From Toxonevra muliebris (Eukaryota; Arthropoda; Insecta; Diptera; Pallopteridae): a DNA stretch of 64,000 nucleotides. The position numbers and the translations under genes are program-made. The stretch is from assembly GCA_963691655.1 (NCBI GenBank), contig OY829327.1, positions 59,594,079-59,658,078 on the forward strand, given 5' to 3'. Below, piece after piece: positions 32,649-44,214 of this stretch; the first letter of the stretch is position 1; each line of letters opens with the position of its first letter. The notes under the pieces are model-generated. The model was given only the letters and a program-made list of their open reading frames with translations. It was not told where the DNA came from and made no database searches.

Positions 32649-33350
32649 GTGTAAACATAATATAATCAACGAAATCAAAGGGCGAATTGATTTGAAAGTA
32701 TCTTCTGGACGACCAAGCAAAGTATCAGCGAAGAAAGAAAAATAAGTAACAACAAAAGTAGTGGTCTTGGATATAAAAAATGGTTGCGGTGTTAATGTAA
32801 CTCTGAAACTGCTCTTAAGGTAGTTCTAAAGACGGACTATTCTTCAAAAGTAGCCAGGAAGAAACCACTAGTGCCTGAATAAAATGTTGCAAAATGCTTG
32901 CAATTTGCGCGGGGGTACTTTTTACGTTCGACTGAATATTGGGATGATGTAATTTCCTGCGATGAAAAATGTTTATGTTAAGATAATGTTTTTTCACAAT
33001 GCGGGGCTCTAAAAAATGTGCCGAAAATCATTTTCAACTCTTGAAAAACGAAATATGATTCCAACAGTCAAATTTTGGAAACTATTAGTGAATGTGTGGG
33101 GCTGCATTTCTAAGACAGGTACTGGAGATTCAAGGATATTCGAAGAGTTGTATCTTGATATTTTAAAAACAAATTTAATCGCCAGTGTTCATCGATTCGG
33201 CTTTTTTGATCAGAACACCTTTACAAGGTACAAATATGACTTATATAAGAATAATGACTCGAAACATAAGTCGCATTTATGTAGAGCTTGGGTGCTCTAT
33301 GACTGCAGTAAAGCCGCAAGAGTTAAGATTAGGAATTGCGCAGGTTCGCC
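32649..33350 (+). pseudogene. Tc1-like (Bari-like) transposase, N-terminal and central part
   Basis: The pieces in order are INEIKGRIDLKVSSGRPSKV (GRPS hook), SAKKEK, KKPLVPE and VAKRLQFARG, then EYWDDVIFCDEKCL with the first catalytic Asp (about 32935-32975). MIPTVKFWKLLVNVWGCISK follows, then EELYLDILKTNLIASVHRFG and YKNNDSKHKS, the decayed second-Asp motif (normally YQDNDPKHKS; the Asp aligns with the first Asn). Two frame changes and several stops are present. Upstream of the SINE, VIRNH at about 32183-32200 looks like the end of the helix-turn-helix. The C-terminus continues at 34905. Confidence 0.8.
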
Positions 33351-33493
33351 ATATTGAGCATTTTTTGGCTACGTCATACCAGACCTTTGTTTACGTTGAA
33401 AAAAAATCATTATATCTAGTGCAATATGCTACTGATGTCGCGAGATATCTTAGGATGTTCCATGACACCAAAGCACGGCAGAAGTGTATCATT

Positions 33494-34552
33494 CAGCGAT
33501 GCCAACTTGCGGGGAATTCCCCGATTTGCGGGGAATTATACTAGGTGCGGGGAATCGGGGTATCCGCTGTTTTTTGCGGGGAATTTGAAGTCGTTCAGCA
33601 TTTAGTCATAAAAGTCTGTAGAATATTTTTTGTCAAATTTTATGTAATGTAAAACGTTTAACTTAATATGTATTATGTATACAATATGTATTTCATATTT
33701 TGGGTCTTAAAATCTTCGTCTTTTCTTAAGTGGGCCCTGCGATTTATTGGTTTGGAGAAATCGATTTTTAAAAAGGAGTACTACTTGAAAGTATTGTATT
33801 TCGAAAGTATTTTGTGAAAATTCCAGAGACGTGGAGTGCTTTCGTAGATATAGCCGATAATAGCGCCGAGTGTCAGTCAGGCGAAAACAGTCGCGCGGCA
33901 CTTCGACTTCCCTTTCGACCGATCAGAAAGCTATGCCTTAGTCCTGCACCTCCTGATTAATAACTGTTAATCCTAGCTGACTAATCTCTAAACTTACAAA
34001 TTACGATCAGCCATCATAAAGAAGATGAAATATGTTTTATGCGTTAAAAACCGATAGTCAAAGCTTTGAACCCGTTTTTCTCAAAATAAGGTTTTTGCCA
34101 TTTTTTATTTGAGTCAAAAGAGAGCCCATTACTTCTCATTTGAGAACTGTAATGGCTGAAAGTGGGCTGAACGTCTAGTAACACGAAACACCCCATCTCG
34201 TTCAAATTTGGTGTGGCAAATACTACCTAATAGGATTAAACTTTGTGCAAGTTTGAGCCGGATCGATTTTGAGAGTGGACTCCCATGTACCAAAAGAATT
34301 CCGGAGTCAGAAAGTACATTTCTATTAATCTACCAGTCCCGTAAAAATTGGTTAGAGAAAGTTCAGGGTCGCCTTAATATAACACTCATTGATGTCAATT
34401 TTAAGTAATAATTCGTTTTTGTAAAATGTTTATATTGAAAGTGCATGTCGCGCTGTTATAATATGAAATTATATGGATGCGGGGAATCCGATCGAAAATC
34501 GGGGGATTTCTCGAGGGCTATCGGGGAGAAAAAAAATGAGTTGGCACCATTA
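33494..34552. mobile_element. hAT-type element with G-rich palindromic ends
   Basis: The left end is CAGCGATGCCAACTTGCGGG and the right end, reverse complemented, TAATGGTGCCAACT. The 8-bp flanks GTATCATT (33486-33493) and GTACCACT (34553-34560) match at 6 of 8, with two transitions. Inside the left end, TGCGGGGAAT is repeated four times and CGGGGAATTCCCCG is a perfect palindrome (about 33510-33523). Near the right end, TGCGGGGAATCCG and ATCGGGGG recur. The 64-codon minus-strand frame at 33707-33901 is unassigned. Length and flanks suit a non-autonomous hAT. Confidence 0.62.
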
Positions 34553-34904
34553 GTACCACTATAAATTTTTGTGGTGAAATTAAATAGTTATGCCGGTAAT
34601 ATTGCATATTAAAGTGCGCCGGAAGAAAAAAATCAATTTTATTGCACAATTTTGCATTTATTTATTATTATTTTTATTTATTACTAATTTATTAGAATGA
34701 AAAAACGATAAATTTCACAATTTATTACATTTGTCGAAGGAAAAACAAAGCAATTTATATGAAAACGTCAGGTAAAAATGTAAACAAATATCTGACAACA
34801 CACTGTAGCCAATCAAATCACAGAATGGGGTCTGATGTGACGTACATGTGCAGAAGATTTCACTTTTGAGCAGACTAGTGCTCAATCTTGTATTCTATCA
34901 TTCT

Positions 34905-35100
34905 TGGTAAAACCATTGATACACCGGCACAAAGTCTCGACCTCAACCTAATTGGTCAAACTAGGACCAACTAATTCAATACATCAAGGAGGAATAATAT
35001 AAAATACCTGATGAATACGATTTTGAAAAGCTAACTTCATCAATGCAGAGACGCCTTCAAGCGGTTATTGATGCTCTAGTATGCCCACATACTAAATATT
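34905..35100 (+). pseudogene. Tc1-like transposase, C-terminal part
   Basis: The frame reads IDTPAQSLDLNLIGQT (normally TPAQSPDLNPIENL; the catalytic Glu is replaced by Gly), then YLMNTILKS-type sequence. After a frame change it reads SSMQRRLQAVIDALVCPHTK, ending YWL. This is the C-terminus of the transposase whose first part is at 32649-33350. Confidence 0.78.
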
Positions 35101-37399
35101 GGCTTAAAATAATAACTTTTCAAAATTTTTCCCCTATAACTAATATATAATTTGATCATTTTGCAAACAATTAATTGGCACCTTCACATGTGGATTGCGT
35201 AAGTTTTTGATTTATTTCTAATGTTTTATTTATAATGAAGAAATATATTTACCAAGTATTTCTTAAATATTTACCAAGTATTTCAGAAATAAAAATTTTC
35301 CATTTTTTCAGTTTGCAAACAATTACTTGCTAAATTGTATATGAGCTGCTGACCAGTATGATTTCTGTTTAACTATGTACTAATATCTCCTTGTGCTTAT
35401 CCACTGCGAAATAGAAATTGCCTACGAAATAATTCAGTTACTTTAATTTTATGAACAGTTAATAAATTATTACCTATTTATGTACAATAGTAAATGGCCA
35501 AATATGGCAAACAACATTTTATTTGCACATTCGCAATCATTATGTTGTTAACATATGCAACTAGCAATGTACACGTCCCTCCCCTCGCTACCTCAAAGTA
35601 AGTACTTTTATTCTATTGAGTTGACGATATAGTGAAAAGGATTTCAGTAAGTAACAAATCCTTAATAGCGCTGTTTTATTTCTTAGCTCCCCGAATATTT
35701 GGATTTTCCCTTCCGTGTTTACGTTCTTGTGGGATGTTGTGGCTGCGATTTTTATGAGTGCTTACCTTTAGTAACGAGCACATACACGCAAACACTGATA
35801 CATATGTGCAGATGCATGTATGTATTTATAAAACACATTTATACATTTGTATGAAGCATAGTACCTATTATCCAATCGCATCCCATACCGGTGTGATGTT
35901 GTACACTAAATCTTCACACTCGCAGGACTTTTATGCGCGATACTGTCTTTACTCTACTTTTCTCTACTCGTATCCTCCAAGGCAGGAATGAAAGTAAAAT
36001 TTTTATTTATGTTTTATGACCGAGTAAAAATACTTACTCCTGAACGCTGATGGCGATAATATACGAGTACAAGTGTGCCACAAGCAGTAGCATAAGCGGC
36101 AGCGGTTACAGCGAGTAAGCGTGCATAGCAAGGATCAACCTAGGATGCGGCAAGTTCAAGTTGCACGAAAAGAATAAGTAGAACTGTACTGTTGAAGATG
36201 CCACTGCGAGTATACCACTGTATGCTGCAATAGACGATATTGATGGGTTGAGTGTTGGCTGGCGACGTTATGCTTCTGAACTGATCCGGTTGGTAGTTGG
36301 TGGATGTTAGCTGGTGGCTGGTGACTGGTGACTGAATGTGACTGTAACTGCTGTTAGATGTTGATGATGTGTTTATCGTTACACTTAATTCTTTTACGAT
36401 GTTCTTTATTCGTATTCGGGTTTAGATACATTTTTTTTTCTTCTGATGAATTTTTATTTTATGTTATTTTATTGCTGCTTTTACTTTGCCTTTCTTTACT
36501 GTGCTGGTTTTACTGATTGATGGTTTATTAGCTTGTTAAGATATAAAAAGGGGATTATTGCTAAGCATTTTATGGCTTTTAGGATTTGTTTTCAATTTGC
36601 GCGCAAATTTGTTGCTGGCAACACTGAAGTATTGCTCAAATGAAGTGATGCCAACGTCGAGTAGACATTTATTGTTAATCGTAAATTTATCCAAAAGATA
36701 ATTTGTGAGTTAATTTGTGTTTATATTCAATTACTTGAGTACATATTATCGTGTACTTCACACTCAAAACTGTTAAACATTCCCCAAAATCAACAGATAT
36801 ACAAATAAGTATATAACTATTTATAATGGTGAAAGATTGTTTAGTAATCAGTTTCCGGCTATACAAAAAAATATAGCGATCTGATGAATCTGGTCTTAGC
36901 CTTAGCGCCAAAAATTTAAAAACAAATTTACCGTAACCTTTTCATTTATTACTTTAATTTTAGTACATTGAGTTGGGTTTTCATCCCATAGGAGTGATTT
37001 AATTACATGGGTAGGCCTTAAATTCCTCGACCTCATAAAATTAACTCCGCAAAGTGGCTACCCGCCAAAGTTGGGCATTGACAAATCTCTTATAAATAAT
37101 CTGCAAGTATCATCCTTCATAAGATTCATTCTTTTCAAAGGACGTGAGAATATCGATTTATAATTGATGCAATCCGTGACAAAAATATCAGGGTGTATTT
37201 TTCGGACCATTTTTTTTTATTTTGCTTAAAACTTTAAAGTCGATCTCCCAAAATTTAATTTTCGGGGTCACGAATTGAAGAGTTAACATCACTAAGAGGT
37301 TACATTGAGAGAGGCCCGTCTCCCGTCGATTCCTTTGTGCCTGGTTTCATTGGTGATCAAAACAAAACATTTTCTCTCGTGCTCGGTCGAGGTGATTAG
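35101..37399. other. Apparently single-copy DNA with simple repeats
   Basis: An ACGCAAACACTGATACAT / ATGTATGTATTTAT stretch lies near 35790-35840. A run of CTGGTGGCTGGTGACTGGTG-type units lies near 36310-36340. No gene motif is seen. From about 36960 to 37320 there is unidentified sequence that may be transposon-derived. Confidence 0.35.
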
Positions 37400-38384
37400 T
37401 AATCACTGATTACATTCAACTCGTTGCAGAGTTCCTTTTTGTCAAAATATACTCGCTTGTTTCATACTTTTTTGTATGTGAGCCGTTGCTTGCAAAAGTG
37501 GTGTAAGTCATAAAATTCGATTTTGAGCAATACATTGGTTTAGTAAGTCCTAAGTCCTTAAAAAAGGCCCCAATCAAAAAAACAAATCCCACATTATTTT
37601 TAAACGTTTCTTTGTCCAATGCGCTGAAGTATCAATATACTGTCCAGTTACCAAAATTTTGAGTATTTTCGTGGTAACGCGAGATCATATTATCTCTAGT
37701 TTTTCGTCGTACAATTGCGGCAAACACCGCCATTTTGACTTAATCTGTCGTTTCAATTGGGCAATGCTCATAGCATTTTTTCTGCTCATCTTAAGCTTAA
37801 TAATTGCTCAAATATTTTCAATGTGGTTAGCATCTGAAGATTGAGAGGCGCAGTCCAAAATTCTTATCCAATTTCTTATCCAATTTTCGTCAAGATTCGT
37901 CAATCCAATCATTATCCACATGTTCGACAGCCCATTCCTGCCATTCTTTTGTTTGTTTTGCCGTCAGTAAGAGTTTGGTTATGGTAGCTCAGAATTTAAT
38001 TTTGAATTCATTTAAACGACCTTGGATTATACTAAGGAATATATTTGTGACCTTCTGCGCTAGTTTTTGTTGGGTTGATTCAAGTGAAATGGTAAAATTG
38101 GCTTCAAAAATTCATGCTATCACCGAATCCTGCTGCTGTGATGTAAACATTCTAGGACATTTTGGATTCCTTTGGATGTGAGCGAAGAATGGCAGCTTAA
38201 AAACGTTTTGCATACACGGAGTATGGTTTGAAAAGTTGCTTAAACAACGAAATTATAATTACGATTGTTTGAAAGGTTATACAGCGCCATTCGCAATGAA
38301 ATGTTGAATGTTGAAAATAAAGTTCAACTTGATACTTAAAGTTGTTCGTACAATTAAGCCAAACACGCTCTTGTTGAAAAGACT
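37400..38384 (-). pseudogene. Tc1-like transposon relic, same family as 23790-27692
   Basis: The minus strand begins (at about 38384) with AGTCTTTTCAACAAGAGCGT, TA-flanked. For about 200 bp it matches the left end of the element at 23790, including CAACATTTCATTGCGAATGG versus CAACATTTATTTGTGAATGG. Transposase pieces follow: QQQDSVIA, FEANFTISLESTQQKLAQKV, LSIIQGRLNEFKIKF, ATITKLLLTAKQTKEWQEWA and VEHVDND. These are the helix-turn-helix and linker up to just before the first Asp. Later sequence is broken, and the open 67-codon stretch at 37416-37619 is not recognisable as transposase. The other end was not found. Confidence 0.72.
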
Positions 38385-41300
38385 ATAACTTTTATGTACC
38401 CTTAAATTTTATTTTATTTAAGTTTATTAAATTAAGTTGTATATTATGACTTAACCCAAATTTATGACGGACCCCTTTTAAGGGATCGTGAGTTTTGTAA
38501 TAAAAATAGCATTTGTTATAGAATTTTTTACTCAAAATATAATAAAACATTTTTCAAATTATTTTTAAACTTAAAACAATATTAAATACAATTTTTGTAG
38601 GTAGATATAATAAAGTAAATACAAAGCTATTAAAAAAATCAAAATTTTATATGAACTATTCATTTGCTACTTGTCTAAGGGTCCCACATCTTCTATCATT
38701 TCGTCTTTAGATGTGTTTAAGGTAAGGAAAAATGGGTGATGAATATAAGAATGGAGGAATATAAGGTAGTCAGCCCATCATGTCACTCTCCTTTTTGCTA
38801 CTGTTACCGCTCTTGGGGATGTAAACAAACGGAATTTCTGTATTTCATAAAAATTAAAATTTTTTTTTTTCAGTTTAAGATCTGAAAATTCAATTTAATT
38901 CATAGCTAGTTCACAGCCTTTCCTGGTTGATTAAATGCTGTTTGGTATACCGTTGTTTTAGTTCCCTACCATATTTTACCTCGCGTTTCGTCCTGAAACC
39001 ATAACCTTCTTGATCAGCGACTTACACCATTTTTGCACTTAACACTATCGCCATTCCGTTCTAGCATTCAACAGTCGCTTGCCATACCGCCAAAAAGGAA
39101 ACAAATTCAAACATGTAAATACGTAAAATGTTTCTTTAAAATAATTATTCTAATGTAAGAATATTCCAAATATTTTTTAGGAAACGAAAAAAGGACATAA
39201 TGATGACCACCAAACACTTACATCGGATGAGATGACAGCAAATGGTGTACAGATTTGGAATAAACTGAACAAAAAATTCCAAATTATTCTAAATTACTTC
39301 TCATAATTTTTATGTTTTGCCTTTAAATGTCTTTTAATTAACTTTATAGTCATAGAATAAGTATATAAATAACTAAATGAAACAAGAAAATAAATACCAG
39401 TTAGAAGTATAAACATCATCAATTGCGAGTGCCGTCATTCATTTTGGCTTTGTTTTGCACTTAGATGCCTTTAATTGTAAACCGAAATAGTGATACTTTA
39501 TAAGAATCAACTGTTTGTTGATTGAGTTGACATGAAGTGGTCCTTGATTTAGTTAAAAGATTTTTATGTAGTTGGCCTATATATTTTATATTTCTACATA
39601 TTTTATTATTATTTAAGAAATTTGCGAATTGTTCAAAAATCAATATTCCACAATAAGAAATTCACTCACGCGAATTTAATATTTGCTCACACAACTACAA
39701 ACATTCTAATTTCAATGTATTTTCGCACACAAAAAAACACTAGCACAAACATACATAAATAAAGTCCTGAGATGGTGTAGCAGAGTTGGAGTTGATAACT
39801 ATTTGAATTTCAAGTAGAAAAATGTTCGAGACAAATGCGCGACAATGTCCAGCGACACGCTTGCTGTTAGGTACAACATATCCTTCTCCCACGACAAATA
39901 AATAATTTCTGCGGTGAAGGATGGTTGTGGGTTAGCAGCAATACCGTGGTGGCCATTGGCACCATAGTAACATGATTGGAATCATACGATGCGGGACATC
40001 ATATCGCATCGCAGTTCTTCTCATTGATGTGCGCCGTCGTCCACAGATACACACATATAAATGTATACATATAGTACAGTCTCCCATACAAATCCGATAA
40101 ACATTACATCTTGACGTGGGTCCAATTCGGAAAGAGAAATACTCTGGATAGCAATGATATACACATATACACACGTATGTACCTATGCATGCATCCACAT
40201 ATGTATGTGTGCATTAATGCTTTCGTATTCGCGCTGATTTGTTGCAGGATATAATATTGTACGATAGATGGATAGATAAATACGGTGGCAGGATATGTTA
40301 GTAGTGAGATAAGTAGAAAAATAGATAGGTGGGAAGAAAAGTAGCAGCGACATCTGCGTTTAAATATGCATACGCTAATGGCATAACCAGAACATGTTCA
40401 AGTCTTGGACATCATGGACATCATACACATACAAACACACACTCATCCACTGTCAGTGCAATAACACAATGGCATAAGGAAATCGAGTCGTGGTGAAATA
40501 AAGATGAAACAGCCACCCCCAACCATCGAATACACACAGCGTAAATACTCGTAGATGATAGAAACTTTGAAATAAAATTCGCGTTGGTTCGACGATTTCA
40601 CCGTCTAAACGCCATTTCCGAATATCGTGCATCGACACAGACATGCATATGTATACGGTCCGAAAACCCACTCGGTAAATATAGAAAATAATCGACGACC
40701 TATTTTTCAATATAAATTTAAAAAATTTGTCATTCCGAATAAGTGATAAATTGTTTCAAGTGTGAATTCTTATAAATTCTTTACATGACGCGTTTTGATG
40801 TAGATATTATAAAATTTTGTTAATGCAGAATCAAAAAAGTTATATATGTGTACGAAAAAACTTAGAAAATTATGTTCTATGTGGTTTTATATTATTACGA
40901 AATCTATGCATTTTCCTACTGGGTGTAATAGACATATATACATGTAGATGTACAAAACACTCTATACGTATTTTTTCAGTCAATATGGAATTGAATGGTG
41001 ACCATCAGGGATGCCTCGATAGCCATCGCGATAGCATTGTGCTGTTGTTGTTGCTACTGTATTCGTTGCTGTTCGTTACCATTCACATTTAAATTCCTTC
41101 ATGCAATACAACAATACGACAGAAAAGACAACTGACAAGACTGTCGTTTCGTTGCGAATTTACAGACTTTCAAAGTTTAGCAACGTATTTTCATATCGCC
41201 GTGTGTGTGTGTGTGTGTATGTGTATATGTTTGTACCCAACGGCAAAAATTTATGCGTTTCCACATATGCACCATTTGGAAGCAGTTTCAATGAGCTATA

Positions 41301-41410
41301 AAAAATTGAAGAAACGAACCAATTGAAGTTTTAAATGTGAAAAAGAGAATTAATTTTAAGTACTTAGGTATAAAATTATTTTTTAAATTATTTAACTATT
41401 TATTTTAAAT
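38385..41410. other. No recognised gene; partly microsatellite-rich
   Basis: 38390-39700 is AT-rich with no motif. 39700-41300 is less AT-rich and includes CACATATACACACGTATG stretches (about 40160-40215), GATAGATGGATAGATA (about 40264), and a (TG)n run at about 41203-41222. This looks like host non-coding DNA. Confidence 0.4.
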
Positions 41411-41420
41411 AGTATACGGT

Positions 41421-41795
41421 TTAGTGTTCAGAAAAATTTGCTCCGATTTCCCCAAAGCTGTGCATCCGAATCACTTCCGATGCACATCTCTCAGCCGCTG
41501 AGTATAGTATATGAGTATTCCTGCAACGCATAACGACGTATGCACATTTCGCGAAAGTACTCGACAGGACATTAGAAGAAGTTTCCTTTGCCTCGTGACT
41601 TCGCCATTCTGTACCGTCAATTACCAAGTCCAGATGATGCGAGCAGTGAAATGGTGAATGGAGAATTGTTGGTTTGCCATGCGACTGTAGGTAGCGATAA
41701 GACTCTTTTTTCCCTAGTGAAATGTCTCTTATTGGTATTCCTAAATTTACTTTGTAAGGTGAATGTATAAAGCAAAATCCATTCAATGTCTTCAA
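41421..41795 (-). CDS. Unassigned 124-codon open frame
   Basis: The frame starts MKTLNGFCFIHSPYKVNLGI and ends IRMHSFGEIGANFSEH. It contains a Cys/His-rich stretch (HSPFHCSHHLDLVIDG) but no motif I know. No neighbouring gene or transposon part supports it, and open frames of this length can occur by chance in a window this size. I list it because it is the longest minus-strand frame outside recognised elements in this part. Confidence 0.15.
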   Translation of the reverse strand: MKTLNGFCFIHSPYKVNLGIPIRDISLGKKESYRYLQSHGKPTILHSPFHCSHHLDLVIDGTEWRSHEAKETSSNVLSSTFAKCAYVVMRCRNTHILYSAAERCASEVIRMHSFGEIGANFSEH

Positions 41796-41799
41796 AATT

Positions 41800-42475
41800 A
41801 TACATATTAACCTTGATTTTTTCTATAAGAAAATTGGTTCATATAGAATAATGTGACTTTATATAAGCATCTCTATGTTACCATCAGTCAGAAATACCAT
41901 ATAGTTGGGGAGGGTGGTCCCAAACCGACCGCCCAAATGGTAATGGCCATAAATGGTTTAAAAATCATCCCTCTACACTTCCTGTCGGTTGATGAGGTTA
42001 ATGGCTATGGTTAAGTCTGAGATACAAAGCCAAAAGTAAAATTCTACGTTTTCGACATTCTCTAAAATGGTGTTCCGAAACCGACCTTCTACTTTTTTTC
42101 AGCGAATGACGGGAAAATGCGAGATTGTTTTGTTTCTTTAATGATAAGTAAATAAAAAACCATGATTTAGAATGAATAAAATTAATGAAATTTTTATTTT
42201 ATTAGTCGCAATTTGTGTGTGTAGTTTTTGTGCGAGTACATATGTCGCTCGTAAGGAGAAAGAAGTTGTTTTGTCAAAAGACCACAGATACATACTTTCA
42301 TTTATAAATATAAAAAATTCATTTAGTTTAATGTAATTAATAAAAATAAATTAATAAAACAGGAAGTCAATAACTGAGAACGGCAACCGGGGACACAACT
42401 GTATGCGTTCACAAATGGCGCGTCACTCCCTATTCCACTCTGACATTTCACTGTTTGACATTCTAATAAAAACAA
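41800..42475. other. No gene recognised
   Basis: There are two related phrases, GGTGGTCCCAAACCGACC (about 41911) and GGTGTTCCGAAACCGACC (about 42069), in the same orientation. They may be a decayed repeat. Confidence 0.35.
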
Positions 42476-42477
42476 TA

Positions 42478-42895
42478 GTGGTCCTCACGAAAGCTCGCCA
42501 ACTTGCATACTCGTATATGCGCAAATTTGTATACACCGTTTCATGAATACACTCTGTAGATTTTGAGAGTGTAATGCCCTAAACAGATGTGCAGATATTC
42601 TGCATGCAGTTATACATGAATATTTGCAGGCCAGACAGACGTGCATACTTTTTCGACATTCTTTCTATCGACAGCTAACGATTTTTATGTCTAGGCGGGA
42701 ATGCCGCATTTTATTTTTTTTAATGTTGGCAATACTCAACTATATACGAGGATTGCACACTGAAATTGGCCTATAAGTTTGCGAGCACCTCTCAAACTTC
42801 TTTTGTATTGAGAATGAAAACAGCTGATATACACAATGCAAACTTGCGGGGCTTACAAGATATATAAGGCATTTGCAACATTTCATGAGGACCAC
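42478..42895. mobile_element. MITE with GTGGTCCTCA ends, flanked by TA
   Basis: The ends GTGGTCCTCACGAAA (42478-42492) and its inverted partner GTGGTCCTCATGAAA (42881-42895) differ at one of 15 positions. Each is flanked by TA. The 418-bp interior has no coding frame. It is either a Tc1/mariner-type MITE (TA duplication) or, if the ends are read as TAGTGG, a hAT-type element with poor flanks. Confidence 0.75.
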
Positions 42896-43024
42896 TAATA
42901 TAAAATAAAACACATAAATAAAGATTGACACATCTTTACTTAGACTGACATAAACTTATAGAAATACTAATATTGATCTGAATAACGTACTCAATTGTTC
43001 GTACAACAGAAGGTTCTTGAGATA

Positions 43025-43946
43025 CCACCTTGATCAAAAAGTTCCCGGAATAACCACCGTGTGGCGCTCTCATCGTTCTAATTTGAGTTCTGTTTTTTTT
43101 TGTTAAGTTGGTACATCTGTTGTTGATATTCCCTCATAGCATTTGCAAAAGTTACATAGCCAAGAGTACATCTATCTCTGTGGCGATTTTTTACAATTTT
43201 AGAAATGGATTTAAATTTGCAACAACGAAGTTGTATTAAATTTTGTGTAAAAATCCGATCCCACATTCATCAAAAGTATTATTACTGGAGATGAGACATG
43301 GGTTTATGAGTACGACAAGCAATCCAGACATCAGGCAAGTGAATGGCGTTCACCAAATGTGTCGAGACCAAAAAAACACGTCGTTTTCAGTCAAAAAAGA
43401 AGGCAATGCCCACGGTTTTCATGGATTACAACGGTGTAGTGCATCATGAATTTTTGCCAGAAGGCCAGACAGTAAACAAAGAGTATTATTTGGGCGTTAT
43501 GAAACGTTTGCGTGAAGCAATTCGCCCAAAGAGACCAGAATTGTGGACAGAAAACTCGGGGATTTTGCACCATGATAACGCACCGTCGCACAGTGCCATC
43601 GTTATTCGTAATTTTTTTTTACGAAATATGCAACAAATACCATCCAACAGCCACCGAATTCACCGGGTTTGGCTCCCTGTAACTTCTTTCTGTTCAATCG
43701 AGTTAAAAAACCATAACGGGGAACGCGTTTCAGCAGCCGAGAGAAAGTAATGGAAAAATCGCAGGAAGCACTGATGGACATACCGAAAACCGAATATAAA
43801 AAAAGTTTCGAGGATTGGACCAAGCGCTGGCATAAGTGTGTTGCAGTCAATGGGGATTACTTTGAAGGGGACAATATAGATTTAGATGAATAAACTTGCA
43901 TTTTTAATTTTCTGAATAAATTCCAGGAACTTTTTGATCAAGGTGG
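43025..43946 (+). mobile_element. Mariner element with intact ends, internally deleted
   Basis: The 26-bp terminal repeats (starting CCACCTTGATCAAAAAGTTC) match at 25 of 26 positions and are flanked by TA (43023-43024 and 43947-43948). The length is 922 bp against about 1.3 kb for a full mariner. The missing part is most of the N-terminal DNA-binding coding region. The clean ends suggest fairly recent mobility. Confidence 0.93.
43205..43893 (+). pseudogene. Mariner transposase, DNA-binding part deleted, third catalytic Asp changed
   Basis: A start MDLNLQQRSCIKFCVK is cut short and joins the catalytic domain at SIITGDETWVYEYD (first Asp in TGDE). MPTVFMDYNGVVHHEFLPEG follows, then QTVNKEYYLGVMKRLREAIR, then SGILHHDNAPSHSAIVI with the second Asp in HHDNAPSH. 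After a frameshift comes NSPGLAPCNFFLF, where the usual PDLAPCDFFLF has lost its catalytic Asp (now Asn). The C-terminus KSFEDWTKRWHKCVAVNGDY ends at a stop at 43893. With no HTH and D-to-N at the active site it cannot transpose itself. Confidence 0.92.
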
Positions 43947-44214
43947 TATTTCTAATGAATTTGTGTCTAATTACTCTGTGTTAAAAAAATCAAAGCTTAG
44001 CTCGATTGGCTAATATTAACATCTGGTAATTTTAACAAAAACTAAATTTCTGAAATTTAAAGTAGAAAATAAAATGTCTCTACACGACCTATATCTTATA
44101 GCGGATAATGCTAAAAGAGGCCTCCCATTTGTGTTCAATACACCATCTTTTGTAGTGTAATACGAGTACCATTGTTGTTATTTTATTATGAGTTAAACGG
44201 TTCAAAAAAATATT

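Larger units (their letters stand above)
32180..35100 (+). mobile_element. Tc1-like transposon interrupted by a SINE and a hAT-type element
   Basis: Transposase pieces on the plus strand lie at about 32180-32214, 32649-33350 and 34905-35100. The gaps are filled by the dimeric SINE (32215-32638) and by about 1.55 kb that contains the hAT-type element at 33494-34552. I could not define the element's own terminal repeats. Confidence 0.7.
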
